NCBI RefSeq assembly: GCF_023159225.1
Contig: NC_063172.1
Coordinates: 36,398,832-36,462,831 of the forward strand
Source: Perognathus longimembris pacificus
Lineage: Eukaryota > Chordata > Mammalia > Rodentia > Heteromyidae
Direction of reading: 5' to 3'
Length of the DNA stretch: 64,000 nt
Shown piece by piece: positions 44,607 through 56,204 of this stretch. How positions within the stretch are numbered: position 1 is the stretch's first letter; each line of letters opens with the position of its first letter. The position numbers were made by a program, and so were the translations under genes. The notes beneath the pieces are model-generated. The model searched no databases. It saw only the letters and a list, made by a program, of their open reading frames with translations, and was not told the DNA's origin.

Positions 44607-47205
44607 GAGAAATTTTCATAATAACTATGAGACATGTGGCTTTTCATATGGTTGAACAGCACTTGCACTTGGCCAGCTGTTACTCTCTCTTTGTCCCCAA
44701 GACATCTTTTAGTAAGATGATGATTCTTGAAGGCTGCATTGCTTGTGATGCCAACTGCTGTGTACTTTCTTCCACGGATATAACACTGGGTGCCAAGCTG
44801 CTGGGCAGCCCAGGCTCCTGTGAGGCAACTACTGAATAAATCCATGTCCACCAGGGTTGGGCCAGCTTCTTACATCCGCATGTTTAGTGGGGTCTTAAAA
44901 AAGACTCTTGGTGCATGTAAAAGAAAAGGATACCAACTTGTTGGCAAATTAAACAAGGTGGGGAACAATCTTTGGAAAAGGGAAAACAACCATTTGGGAA
45001 ACTAATTCATGTGGCTGAGAAGGGAAGAATGGTAGCACATCAATTAAAAGAGGCAAGTAGGGGGCCAGGACAAACTACTGTCACTGTAAAAAGGAGAAAA
45101 ACATGACTTGTATTTTAGAGAGATTCCCTTGCTATGAAGTAGAAGGTGAAGAAGAGGGATTACAGCTAGATGCAAGGAGACTATAGAGAAAGCTACTCCA
45201 TGTAACAGATGATGAGGACTTGAACTAGATAGAGCATTAGGAATAAATTGCCAAAGAATAATTGAAGAGGTATTTTCAAGTGACAGTGTTTAATGACTAT
45301 TTAAATCCAAAATGAAGAAGAATGAGGAGTCTGTGTCATCTTCAAGAGGGCCCCTGGTGACATCTGCAGAGATTTCTTTTAATAAAATATTAACTAATAT
45401 TCTCAGCAGTTTATCTTACTACCTTTGTCATTTACTGATGAATAAAAGCTATTTTTGGTTCATTTTATTGTATAAATAATAGTTTATTGGGTGGGCTAAT
45501 TCAATTATGTCAATCAGAGAAAAACTTCTCACAAAAGTTCTTCATACTCATTCTAGGTAATCTCCCTCTAATCTCTCTTCCCTGCCTCTAATAATATCTC
45601 TGGCAGAGCTCAATTTTAAGAATAGAATAATTTCATTTTTATATATTAATATATCAAATCAGATTTAAATCAGAACTTCAGCTCCTAAAGTAAGTATTCT
45701 TTCCCACAGTCAAAGCAATCTTTTCCCTCCACTCTTTTTCTATTTCCTGTCTAGTAGCTGCCTCTGGCTGTTCCACAGTGGGAAAAGGACAACAAGAAAA
45801 AAAGGCCTAGTTGATCAAAATTGTGGTTCTCTGACAGCCTTGTCTTGGTAGTGGACAGGATCGTTAGTGAATTCTTCTAAGACCTTAAAGACTTTGGAGT
45901 CAGCTGTGTTTCCTGTCCAAGGTATAGTCTCCCTCTCTTGTTTATTAACAACCTCTCAGCATTGGTTCCAAAGGCACACAGTACTTTGCTCTGGCAAACA
46001 ATGCTTTCCTAAAGCATGTTCCTAGCTGCTTGTCCAAGGTGGCCATTGGAAAGCAAAGCATATCTTTGCTTTTCCCACCTGTAAACCTGTAGAGTTCTTT
46101 ATTCACCTAAATCTTACCTTCAGGCCTTCTAAAGTAGAGAGCTAAAGACACACTACCACACACTACAGTAGACAGGAGGTTAGTTCTCACAGAATTCCAT
46201 TTCTCTTTCATTTGTCTTGTCATTAATTTTCCCTCAGAGGAAAGTCTGATGGAGGCAGTGACACAAAAGCAATTTGTCTCTTGGTATTTCTCTTTAGAGC
46301 TATCTGGTATTTCATTGCCATTATCCCTAACTTTGGGACCTTCAGCTAAACTCTAAAAAAACAGGAAAGACACTATTTATCATCCAGTACACATGTTAGT
46401 TATATATCAAGGTAAGTAAGAAACTTTTACATTTGATACTAGAAGCACAGGATTAATTAATGGTCCAGTAAATGTTGCATAGCCAGGCAGATAGAAATGA
46501 GATTTCATCTCAGGGAGGGAACTTTAGTGTGGCTTTGGCTTAGGTTTTCTAATTCACCTCGAAATAGGTATTATTTACATGCTTGTAGACAGAGTTCTAA
46601 ATGTCACTTTGATGGCCTATGATGAAGATCTGTCATAACTTCCTGCTGGTGAATGCTTTTAGACTTGAATTTTGTTTTGTTTTGTTTTAAACACTACAAA
46701 TGACAAGCAAAAGCAATGAGAAAAAGAGCAATGCAGTTCATGCAGAGTAGAGTAATTATCCTTAATAATGTGGAATTTTATTTTACTTTGGAATATCATC
46801 AATAATTGTAGCTGACAGTCAATAAACAGGACAATTGACTCCCTTCAAATATGTTTAATTATACTTCACTATTATTTATATTTGCTATTATAAAATTTCT
46901 TATGACATTTACTTAGTATGGACATCAGTTCAAAAGGCTAAACAAAGATGTGGGAGTTGAAAGAAGTGGTATGAATCATTATTTTGCTTTTTGACAAGCA
47001 ATTGGTTCCACATATGTTAAAGCCTATTAGGTAGAGCCCTGTAGCAGCTTTTATGCAAAAGGTTTTTTTGCCTGAAAACTTTTACATCAATTTTTTTATA
47101 AATTGATCCACACATTGGAAGGCTTGTTATTTAAAGAAATATGACTCCAAATCCTTTTGTAAAATAAATAATTTATTTTGTCAAGTAGATAAACAAGAGA
47201 CACCA
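44607..47205. other. Unique-looking DNA, no recognised gene
   Basis: 44600-45005 has overlapping frames on both strands (44600-44851 minus, 44549-44839 plus) with no family I recognise. A decayed processed pseudogene is possible but not supported. The rest is AT-rich without visible repeats. Confidence 0.4.
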
Positions 47206-47219
47206 AGGAGTGTTATTTA
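47206..47219. repeat. Target-site duplication, left copy (L1 element B)
   Basis: AGGAGTGTTATTTA, identical over 14 bp to 54744-54757. Confidence 0.95.
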
Positions 47220-47727
47220 TTTATTTATTTTTACTGTTATAATTATTCCATTTTATTTTATTTTTTAATTTTTCTAATTTATTTATTAAATAAACAAAAA
47301 TTTTTGACAAGGTATTGTGCACAAGGCGTACAGTTACATAGTGGGGCAGTGTGTACATTTATTGTGATATCTTACAACCTGTTTTCTTTCCCTTCCCTAG
47401 GTCAGGAAGACATACATACAATACACAGTGTACCAAGAACAAATACAGTAGCCAGGTGGCCTATGCCAAAGAAAATTCACCTAGGGCTTTAAATGTAATG
47501 TCGACAGTAGACAATATGTCAACAATAGTCTTATATGAATGTACATACATAGCTTTTGAGCTGTTGTGATCCACTGAGAGGTTTATTTTTGACCTTTATA
47601 TTTTGAGTAGTTGTTTGGTTTTAGTTACATAATGTGGGGTCGCTGACCAAACCTGTGGGATATATCCTTCGACAAGAAATTTTTGGTTTCGCAGACATGG
47701 TCTCTACTGCTTCCCCCTCCTCCTTCC

Positions 47728-50700
47728 TTAACAGTCAAATACCAAGGAGATCATGCCCCTTTGTTTTCTGTGTTCTAAGCTTGTCTCGCTCAACATTATT
47801 TGTTCAAGTTCTGACCATTTCCCTGCGAATAACAATATTTCACCATTTCTAATCACTATATAGTAAGTATTCCATTGTGTATAGGTACCATATTTTTTTG
47901 ATCCATTCATCTGTGGAGGGGCATCTGGGTTGTTTCCATATTTTGGCTATTGTGAATTGTGCAGCGATAAACATGGAAGTGCAAATGTCTTTTTGGTATC
48001 TTGGGACCTGTTGTTCAGGATAGATGCCTAAGAGTGGTATGGCTGGGTCATAGGGTAGGTCTATGTTGAGCTTTTTGAGAAACCTCCATACTGTTCTCCA
48101 AAGTGGTTGTACTAATTTTCACTCCCACCAACAGTGGAGAAGGGTTCCTCTTTCCCCGCACCCCCTCCAGCATTTGTTGTTGCCTGAGTTCAGCGTATAG
48201 GCCATTCTAACTGGAGTGAGGTGGTATCTCAGAGTTGTTTTTATTTGCATTTCCTTTACTACCAGGGATGTTGAACATTTCCTCATGTTTCTTTGCCATT
48301 TTTATCTCTTCTCCTGTGAAGTCTCTCTGTAGCTCCTTTGCCCATTTCCTAATTCTTTTATTGGGCTTGGAGGGGCTTAGTTTTTGGGTTCTCTGTAGAT
48401 GACAGATATTAGGCCTTTGTCTGTTGCTGTGCTGGTAAAGATCCTTTCCCATATGGTTGGCTGTCTTTCTAGTTTTATGGCTATGTCCTTAGCTGTGCAG
48501 AAACTTTTCATTTTGTAGTAGTCCCATTTGTTGAGTCTCTCCCCTATTTGTTGTGCCCCTGGGACTCTATTCAGGAAATTCCTTCCTGTGCTGATAAGTT
48601 ATAGCATCTTTCCTACTCTGTCCTTCAGTAGTTTCAAGGATTCAGGTCTGATGTTGAGGTCCTTGATACATTTTGAGTTGATCTTGGTGCATGGTGATAG
48701 GCTTGGGTCTACTTTGAGTTTCCTGCATATGGCTGCCCAGTTTTCCCAGCACCAGTAGTTGAAGAGGCTCTGTTTATTCCATTGTATGTCTTTAGCTCCT
48801 TTGTTGAATATCAGCTGACTGAAAGAGTGCGGTTTTATTTCTGGATCTTCAATTCTAATCCATTTGTCTTCAGGTTTATTTTTATACCAATACCAGGCTG
48901 TTTTTGTTATGATGGCCCTATAGTAGAGCTTGAAGTCTGGTATTGTGATACCTCCTGCACAGCTTTTTTTTGCCTAGAATTGCTTTGGCTATTCTAGGTC
49001 TTTTGCTGTTCCACATGAATTTATGGGTTGCTTTCTCTATTTCAGTGAAGAATGTAGCTGGGATTTTGATAGGGATTGGATTGAATTTGTATAAAATTTT
49101 GGGCAATATGGCCATTTTCACTATATTGATTCTGCCTACCCATGAGCATGGGAGGTCTTTCCATCTCCTTGTGTCTTCTTTGATTTCCCTTATTAGACTT
49201 TTATAGTTCTCATTAAATAGGTCCGTCATATCTTTGGTTAGTTTGATCCCTAGGTACTTTATTCTTTTTTGGCTACTGTAAAAGGAATTATTTCCATAAT
49301 TTCCTTTTCTGCTTGTATACTGCTGGTGTACAGAAAAGCTGCTGACTTTTGTGGATTGATTTTGTATCCTGCTACTTTGCCAAAATGGTTTATTAGGTGT
49401 AGGAGTTTGGGGACTGAGTTTTTTGGGTCCTTCAGAAATAAGATCATGTCGTCTGTGAATAGGGATAGCTTGATTTCTTCCTTGCCGATGTGGATCCCTT
49501 TGATGTCCTCCTCTTGTCTTATTGCTATGGCAAGGGATTCCAGCACTATATTTAAAAGAAGTGGGGAGAGTGGGCATCTTTGTCTTGATCCTGAGATTAC
49601 GGGGAATTATTTTAGTTTCTCCCCATTTAATATGATGTTAGCAGTTGGTCTGTTGCATATGGCTTTTATTGTTTTGAGGGATGTTCCATCTATTCCTGTT
49701 CTCTCCAGAGCTTTTAATAAGTATGGGTGTTGTATTTTGTCAAAGGCTCTTTGGGCATCAACTGAGATAACAATGTGATTCTTGATTTTAATTCTGTTGA
49801 TGTGGTGAATTACATTGATTGATTTACAGATGTTGAACCATCCTTGTGACTGTGGGATGAAGCCTACTTGGTCATGATGTATAATTTTCTTGATCAGTTT
49901 CTGGATCCTGTTAGCTAATATTTTATTGAGAAGCTTTGCATATGTGTTCATTAGTGATATTGGTCTGTAGTTCTCTTTATTTATTGGGTCTTTGCCTGGT
50001 TTGGGGATGAGTATAATATTAGCTTCATAGAATGAGTTTGGGATTTCTCCCTCTGTTTCTATTTTGCATAAGAGTTTGAGGAGTATTGGTATGAACTCCT
50101 CACTAAAGGCTTTATAGAATTTGTTGGTGAATCCATCTGGGCCTGGGCTTTAATTTGTTGGTAGGCTCTTCATTACCCCATGTATCTCGCTGTAAGTTAT
50201 TGGTTTATTTAGTTGATTTATTTCTTCTTGGTTCAGTTTGGGCAGTTTATACATCTCTAAAAATTGATCCATTTCTGTAAAATTATTGTTTTTAGTGAGT
50301 AGAGGTTCTGGAAATAGTTCCTTATGATTGTTTGAATATCATGTGTATTTGTTGTAATTTTTCCAGTGGAGTCCCTGACTTTATTTATATGAGTCGCTTC
50401 TCTTCTTTTTTTTTTGTAAGTCTTGCGAGGGGTCTGTCGATTTTATTTATTTTCTCAAAGAACCAGCTTTTAGTCTTATTTATTTGTTGAATGGTCTTTC
50501 TATTTTCAATCTGAATATCTCTTCTTTAATCTTTGTGATCTCTCTCCCCCTAGTCATTTTAGATTCAATCATTTCTTGTTTCTCCAGTTGTTTTAGTTTC
50601 ATTGTGAGGTTATTCACCTGCTCTGTTTCCATACTTTTAATGTGAGTGCTGAGGGCAATGATCTTGCCACTCAGTACTGCCTTATCTGTATCCCATACTT

Positions 50701-51745
50701 TTCTTTGTGATGTATTTTCATTGTGATTGTGGCTTATGAATTCGTTGATTTCATCCTTAATTTGGTCTGTGGCCCAAGTGTTATTTAACAGTGAGGGGTT
50801 TAGCCTCGGTAACCTTTATTCCACTGTGGTCAGATATAATACATGGGATGACGTCAATCCTTTTGTATTTGCTGAGGTTCTTTGTGTGGGCTATGACATG
50901 GTCTATTCTGGAGTATGATCTATGGGATGCTGAGAAGAAGGTGCATTGGGTCTCTGTAGGGTGGGAGATTCTGTATAGATCTTTCAGATCCATTTGGGAT
51001 ATGGTGTTACTTAGGTCCTAAGCTCCCTTGCTAATCCTCTGGGTGTTGGATCTGTCTCTTGGAGAGAGTGGGGTATTAAAGTCACCCACTATGATTGTGT
51101 TTGGGTCTATCTTGTTCTGTAGTTCTGTGAGAATTTGCTTGACATATGTAGGGCCTCTTTTGTTCGGTGAGTATACATTTATCACCGTGATGTCTTTGTT
51201 TTTTTTTTTTTTTGGCCAGTCCTGGGCCTTGGACTCAGGGCCTGAGCACTGTCCCTGGCTTCTTCCCGCTCAAGGCTAGCACTCTGCCACTTGAGCCACA
51301 GCTCTGCTTCTGGCCGTTTTCTGTATATGTGGTGCTGGGGAATCGAACCTAGGGCCTCGTGTATCCGAGGCAGGCACTCTTGCCACTAGGCTATATCCCC
51401 AGCCCCACCGTGATGTCTTGATTCTGGATTTTTCCTTGTATTAAAATGTAGTGTCCTTCTTTGTCTTTTTGAGATGCTTTTAATCAGAAGTCCAGCTTGT
51501 CTGAGATCAGGATGGCTACTCCTGCCGTTTTGGTAGGTGTGTTTGCTTGGAAGATCCTGCTCAATCCTTTCATTCAGAGCCTTTTTTTTTTTTTTATTCC
51601 TTGCTGTAAGATGGGTCTCTTGTAGACAACAGATGGCAACTTTTTGTTTGCGGATCCACTCTGCCAGTCTGCTCCTCTTTATCAGAGAGTCTATACCATT
51701 TATATTCAAAGAGATCAATGATAAGAGTGTTTTTCCCCCTTCCAT
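47728..51745 (-). pseudogene. L1 ORF2 (endonuclease/reverse transcriptase), broken; element B
   Basis: The ATG at 51745 opens the endonuclease: SLNINGIDSLIKRSRLAEW, then ICCLQETHL. The SINE at 51197-51405 splits the endonuclease. The part with SRIDHVIAHT and the SDH motif (ISDHSGIKV) is at 50781-50993. The reverse transcriptase palm ([42 protein letters not shown]) is at 49607-49951, closed by one in-frame TAA just before 49607. The frame then continues to the active-site motif at 49460, which reads FTDD where most L1s have FADD. A frameshift at a T-rich run near 49265 leads to the next part ([28 protein letters not shown]). The C-terminus (GTYTQ, LFAGKWSELEQIMLSE) is at 47728-47910. With the SINE and its duplication removed the region is about 3.8 kb, normal for ORF2. 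Confidence 0.93.
51183..51419 (-). mobile_element. Young dimeric SINE inside element B ORF2, 14-bp duplication
   Basis: The body is 51197-51405, flanked by perfect CACCGTGATGTCTT at 51183-51196 and 51406-51419. On the minus strand it starts GGGCTGGGGATATAGCCTAG and has an intact B box GGTTCGATTCC and an A tail of about 18. It shares the marks CGGATACACGAGGCCCTAGG and GAGCGGGAAGAAGCC with the copy at 15657 and differs from it at only a handful of sites. It is younger than element B. Confidence 0.97.
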
Positions 51746-51818
51746 TTTCCTGTTAGGCTGTTTTTCTTCTCTTTTTTTTTCTTGTCTTTAGTGAGCTGCT
51801 CTTTCTGTTGGGCTCTGG

Positions 51819-52901
51819 CTATTGTAGTTTCTTTCTGTTTCTTTCTGTGTGTCCTGTACGATTTCTGTTGGGTTGGGTTCCCCTCTTAGAATTCGCTGTA
51901 GGGCTGGTTTTTTTATTCACATACTCCTTTAGATCCTCTTTGTTATGGGAAGATCTGGTTTTTCCCTCGAATATGAATTCTAGTTTCGCTGTATATCTTG
52001 TTTGGGGTTGGCAATTGTTGGCCTGTAGGACTTGGATTGTGTTCTTCCATGCTCTTCATACATGGTAGGTTTGTGTGGAGAGGTCTGCTGTTATTCGGAT
52101 ACTTTTCCCATTGTAATAAATTTCTTTCTTTGCTTTGGCTGCATTCAAAATTTGCTTGACATCTGAAGTCTTGATTATTATGTGCCTGGGCGAGGATTTT
52201 CTAGGGTCTGGTCTGCCAGGCATCCTATAGGCTTCGGTTACTTGGGTGAAGTCCCTTGTGAGAATGGGGAAGTTTTCTGCAATCACTTTATTGACAATAT
52301 GTTGAAGCCCTCTGCTCTGGTATTTGGCGCCTTCTTCTATTCCAGTTATGTGCAGATTATATCTCTTGTCTTTGTCCACTAGCTCCTGGATTAGTTTGTC
52401 CTGGAGCTTACCGTTTCTTGGAGTGTGGTAATTTTCTGGTCCTTATTGGCTGCATCATCATCCGAGAGAGATTATGGATTCAATATGGTCAATTCTTTGT
52501 GCTGTGGATTCAAGCATGGAGTTTATGGATGTCAGAGAGCTATTTATGGTTGCCAGATCAGCTCTGATTGTGGAAATTTCTTTAAAGAGTTGTATTTTAA
52601 ATCTATTTTTTTCATGCATTTCGCTTCTCAGGATGTTAAGGTCTTCTTTAACAGAGGTTTGCACTGTATCCATTTTTGCTTCCATTTCTTTCTTGGCTTC
52701 CTGAAGGTCCTTCGAGACTTCCATTCCAAACTCCTGGAATTGTTTTCTGATTTGGTTCCTGAGGCTTTCCATCATTTCTGCTATCATATCCTCAGTTGTT
52801 TTTTTATTCTCCATCTCCTCTTCGGTCGTACTGCTTTTTGGAGCTGGCGAGTTGGCTTTCCCTTTCATGTAATTTGTAATATTTCTTTGTGATTTGCACA
52901 T
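51819..52901 (-). pseudogene. L1 ORF1 (RNA-binding chaperone), broken; element B
   Basis: ATG to TAG spans 361 codons in register. The N-terminal part (MCKSQRNITNYMKGKANSP, EEEMENKKTTEDMIAEM) leads into a heptad-rich coiled coil up to IDHIESI. A short out-of-frame patch at about 52400-52470 contains a pair of compensating frameshifts; the correct frame there reads DDDAANKDQKITTLQET. The RRM-like part (YNLHITGIEEGA, PRHIIIKTSDVKQIL) is at 52056-52379. A TGA at 52056-52058 precedes RAWKNTIQVLQ, and the C-terminal domain (NNCQPQTRYTAKLEF) continues to the natural stop. The TGA lies at the same codon as one of element A's stops. Confidence 0.9.
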
Positions 52902-54743
52902 CTGGAGATCTGTAGGTGGCTTCCTTGGGTTGGCTTTGTGCTGGTTCCCACTGTCTGTCAGTGGGAGACTTGTTTGTGTCCTGGCTCTGGGTTTGAGTTT
53001 GGCTATTGAACCTTACTGCCCAATGGGTGAGCATGACCATCTTGGTTGTTGCCAGGGTGGTCGCCCTCCCTGCACGTGGGGGTGGGTAGGTTCTGTGTCT
53101 TTCTCTGCATGATAGTGACCTGCCGCTGTGTTGTGCTGATCCTAGTGTGCCACTGGTGGGGGTTTGTGGGTCGCTGATTCAGCATGGTGTGGAGGCTTCT
53201 CTCTTCTTTTGTTCTTTTTTCTGCTCCGTACCTTGGTCAGAGGAGCTCACCTCTCAGATTAAGATTTGCTGCTGAGAGGAGGCTTGCCCCCCCATGTGGA
53301 TTGCTCCTGTCGGAACAGGTGTTGCTGTTGAGGGGCGGCCCGCCCACCTGTGCTGGGTGCATCTATCAGAGTGGGCACTGCTGCTGGGGGGCCTGCCCAC
53401 CTGTGCAGAGTGTGCCTATCAGAGCGGGCACTGGCGCTGGGGGCTCTGCCCACCTGTGTGGAGTGCGCCTATCAGAGTGGATGTTGCTGCTGAAGTGGCA
53501 GCTTGCCCGCTTGTGCACTCTAGTGGGGGCTTGGGCAGGAGATCCTCCTGCTGGAGGGCTAGCACGCTGGCCCTCTCTGGCCCTCCGGGGGGCGCGTGTG
53601 TGTGTACTCTAGTGCTTCCTTTTGGGACGTGCTGCCCCAAGTTGTTGGAGGGTGCTTGTGCCCTCTCATGAGTTTGCTGTGGGGGGCGGTATGCGTGGGC
53701 CTAAGCAGGATCAAGTGTCCGGGCGCGGGGTGGTGTCCACAGACTCTCTGTGCCTCTGCTGTGAGGGGGGGGGGCGTGTGTTCCGGCCCAGGTGTCCCTG
53801 CTGTGCTGGTATTGCTCACCAGCGAGCCTGTGACTGTTGTTCTAAAAGTCCTCGAAGACCAGGCGCCTCAGGTGGGGCTTCCAATGCCAGTCTCTGGGCC
53901 CCTGCTGGGGAGGAGGCAGAGCCAGTGCGGCCAGGTTCGGGCTCCTCTGTTGGGGCTTTGGCTGGGATGGCTGCTTAGGGTGTTTCCAGTCCCCTTGTTG
54001 GGCTCTGCTCCACCTCTGTTAGTTCCCATATCCTTCCAGAGGCTGTAGGGTCCTAGTGCCACCAGATATGGGGCTGCTTTATTCCCTCAGGGTAGGGAGG
54101 GAGAGGGAGGGAGCTCTAGCTTCTTTGTAGGTTTTGGGTCTCTGCTAGAGCTGGTCTCCCATTTGGGGGGAGGGGGGTAATGGGAAACTTACTGGTCCTG
54201 GGTTGTGTGTGTGTCCCGCACTGCTGTGGACTTTTCTAGGATGTGGTATTGGGGTGTGGCAATTGGTCATTTGGTGGTGGCAGTCCCGGCTCTCCCCTTC
54301 TGCACCACGGGTTCCCCTGCTGCTTACATCTGATCCCAGCCTTTCGGTCCCGCACCTCCAGTCCCTCGCCGCCGCCATCTGTCTCAGTCAGTCTGCACTC
54401 AGTCTGGGGTCTGTGGAGCTCCTGCTGTCTGGACTCTGTGCTCCTGGTGTGACTTTTTGACTGTTGGTTTGCCTGCGCCGGGTCCCCTTTCCCAGCCTGG
54501 CCCCGTTCGGGCCAGGGTCGGCAGGTGTGTGGGGGGGGTACCCCAGAGATTTTTCCGGCTCGGTGCAGGGTGTAGGCTCTTCTTTTTTTGTTCTTTTTTG
54601 TTTCCTGTGTTTCTCTGTTGCTTCTGGTTGTTGGTTTTGCTGGATTATTGATGGGGTGTTGGGTGCTGGAGTTCCCAGCTCACTATTCAGTTGGAGCGAG
54701 TTGGGGTGCCTCCCTATTGTGAGGGCACCATCTTCCCTCCCTG
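52902..54743 (-). promoter_or_regulatory. CpG-rich 5'UTR / promoter of L1 element B
   Basis: About 1.84 kb, the most GC- and CpG-rich block of the window (for example 53280-53620 and 53700-53960). The position upstream of ORF1 and the start CAGGGAGGGAAGATGG identify it as the internal promoter region. It contains the tandem units annotated separately. Plus-strand frames of up to 150 codons here are by-products of low AT content. Confidence 0.8.
53285..53515 (-). repeat. Four tandem 53-57-bp units in element B 5'UTR
   Basis: The landmark GCCCACCTG or its variant recurs at 53285 (GCCCCCCCATG), 53342, 53395, 53448 and 53505, giving spacings of 57, 53, 53 and 57 bp. Each unit also has a CTATCAGAG(T/C)GGGCACTG-like core and a GCTGGGGG-like end. 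Tandem promoter monomers are known for mouse and rat L1; these are much shorter. Confidence 0.85.
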
Positions 54744-54757
54744 AGGAGTGTTATTTA
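54744..54757. repeat. Target-site duplication, right copy (L1 element B)
   Basis: AGGAGTGTTATTTA, identical to 47206-47219. Confidence 0.95.
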
Positions 54758-56204
54758 AAAGTATACCCATATCATGAGACACCATCTGAAAAATACATAG
54801 ATGTTTGACTTATTTTTAAAAGAAGCTTTGCATTGGGGTCAACAGAAACTCCAAAGGTTAAGAATTTTGTGACAAACTCGTCTTTTGCAAACCCTGCAGA
54901 TCTTATGAAACAGTCTTTACACAACAGTACTTATCAGGAGAATTCTGTTCTCATTTCTGCTTTTATCTGATCATCACACTAGGAGGTGGAAAGGGAATCA
55001 ATGAGATTACTTATGTTCCCTAGCAGGAGGCAAGAAACTGCCTGCAAAATTAAGAACATTACTGGAGAATGCAGGACCAAACTAATCTGAGCCATCAAAA
55101 TAAGCCCATGTTCTTGTAACTAATGTAAAGCATGATTATCTGAAGAGGCATTGAAAGATTAATTGCTAAGTTATGGACATTTGAATTTTGAGCCCAGAGT
55201 TCAGATCCTTTAATAACTATGTCTTTTTCTTCTTAGTCATATGTGGGTGGGTAGATGGATGGACACATAGCTGGATTGATGAATTGGATGGATGGATGTG
55301 TAGGCAAGCAGATAGTACAGATAAAAATATAAAGTGTTTCATTGCTAATAAGTGATATTCAAGTACATGAATCATTTGTAACTAACCATTTGTTAAATAA
55401 ACTGGCTTCTGTCAAAATGAGTGTTAGATATAGCTCCATTATTTTCATTTTTTTAGAATGCTAAACATTTATCACATTTATAACTATATAAAAGTTTACA
55501 AGAGATGTTAACAGTGATCCTGAATGCCTTCAAAGCCACACTTTTTAGCATGCAGTGTTTTACCATTAGGGATTTTGGATCAAATTTAAACTTGCTCTTA
55601 CAAACTCGAACACATTTTTATGGGAAACTAGTGAGTATTTGCTCTGCTCTTGAGTTTTTCACAGTTGCTATCAGGCCATCTATCTTCTCTCTGGCATATT
55701 TTTACCTCTGAGCAACTACAGGTAAGGGAGCTTGTTTGGAAGTCTAGTAGGAGAACATGACTATTTATATACCCTTGATGGAAGGAAAAATCTCCTCTGT
55801 AGGGGATAGTGGACCTCCTTGGCTAAGCACTCAGCTTCAGGAAGGATGCATATGGGGTGTTGAGGGAGAAAGAGAACACTCACCAAGCTAGCCCGATCAG
55901 ACAAGTAAACCTTGGCAATCAGTGGAGTGACCGATATTACAACTAGATCACCCTCATACTCTGAAAAGGAATATTTGAATCTTGGGATACAAAAATAAAC
56001 AAACATCTGTGCTAGAGTTCTGGTAGTACATCAGATTTATGTGTACAGTGTACAGAAAATACACTGTTCTGTTGAATAGGAAGAACTTTCAAATATATCT
56101 ACACAAAAACCACAAACCACCTGTACTTACCACTTGAGACATAATCATTATTTAAGTAATATTTGAATTTTTCCACTGCAAGGCACTGGGTTTTTGATTC
56201 CTTC
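54758..56204. other. AT-rich DNA, no recognised gene
   Basis: Holds a degenerate GGAT/GATG repeat at about 55239-55305. Frames at 55505-55711 and 55761-56006 carry no domain. Confidence 0.45.
55239..55305. repeat. Degenerate (GGAT)n microsatellite
   Basis: GTGGGTGGGTAGATGGATGG, then after a break ATTGGATGGATGGATG. Confidence 0.85.

Larger units (their letters stand above)
47220..54743 (-). mobile_element. L1 element B, complete length, perfect target duplication
   Basis: On the minus strand: 5' end CAGGGAGGGAAGATGGTGCC at 54743, CpG-rich 5'UTR with tandem units, ORF1 (52901-51819), a 73-bp spacer, ORF2 (51745-47728, with a SINE inside), 3'UTR, and an (AAAT)n-rich tail at about 47220-47290. 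Flanked by 14-bp identical duplications. The span is 7.52 kb, or about 7.3 kb without the SINE. It is a different lineage from element A: the 5'UTR and 3'UTR show no easy alignment and the ORF proteins are clearly diverged, although the ORF order and motifs agree. Both ORFs are broken. Confidence 0.97.

Noticed and set aside
44600..44851. Possible processed pseudogene on the minus strand
   Set aside because: The frame is open for 83 codons but I recognise no parent protein, and no A tail or target duplication was found.
49269..49778. 169-codon plus-strand frame
   Set aside because: Antisense shadow of the L1 reverse transcriptase region.
52804..53040. 78-codon minus-strand frame overlapping the start of element B ORF1
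   Set aside because: A different frame from the 52458-52901 coiled-coil frame, with no continuation into the RNA-binding domain.
53184..53671. Long repetitive plus-strand frames with Cys-rich repeats
   Set aside because: These are translations of the tandem CpG-rich units in the L1 5'UTR, antisense to the element.
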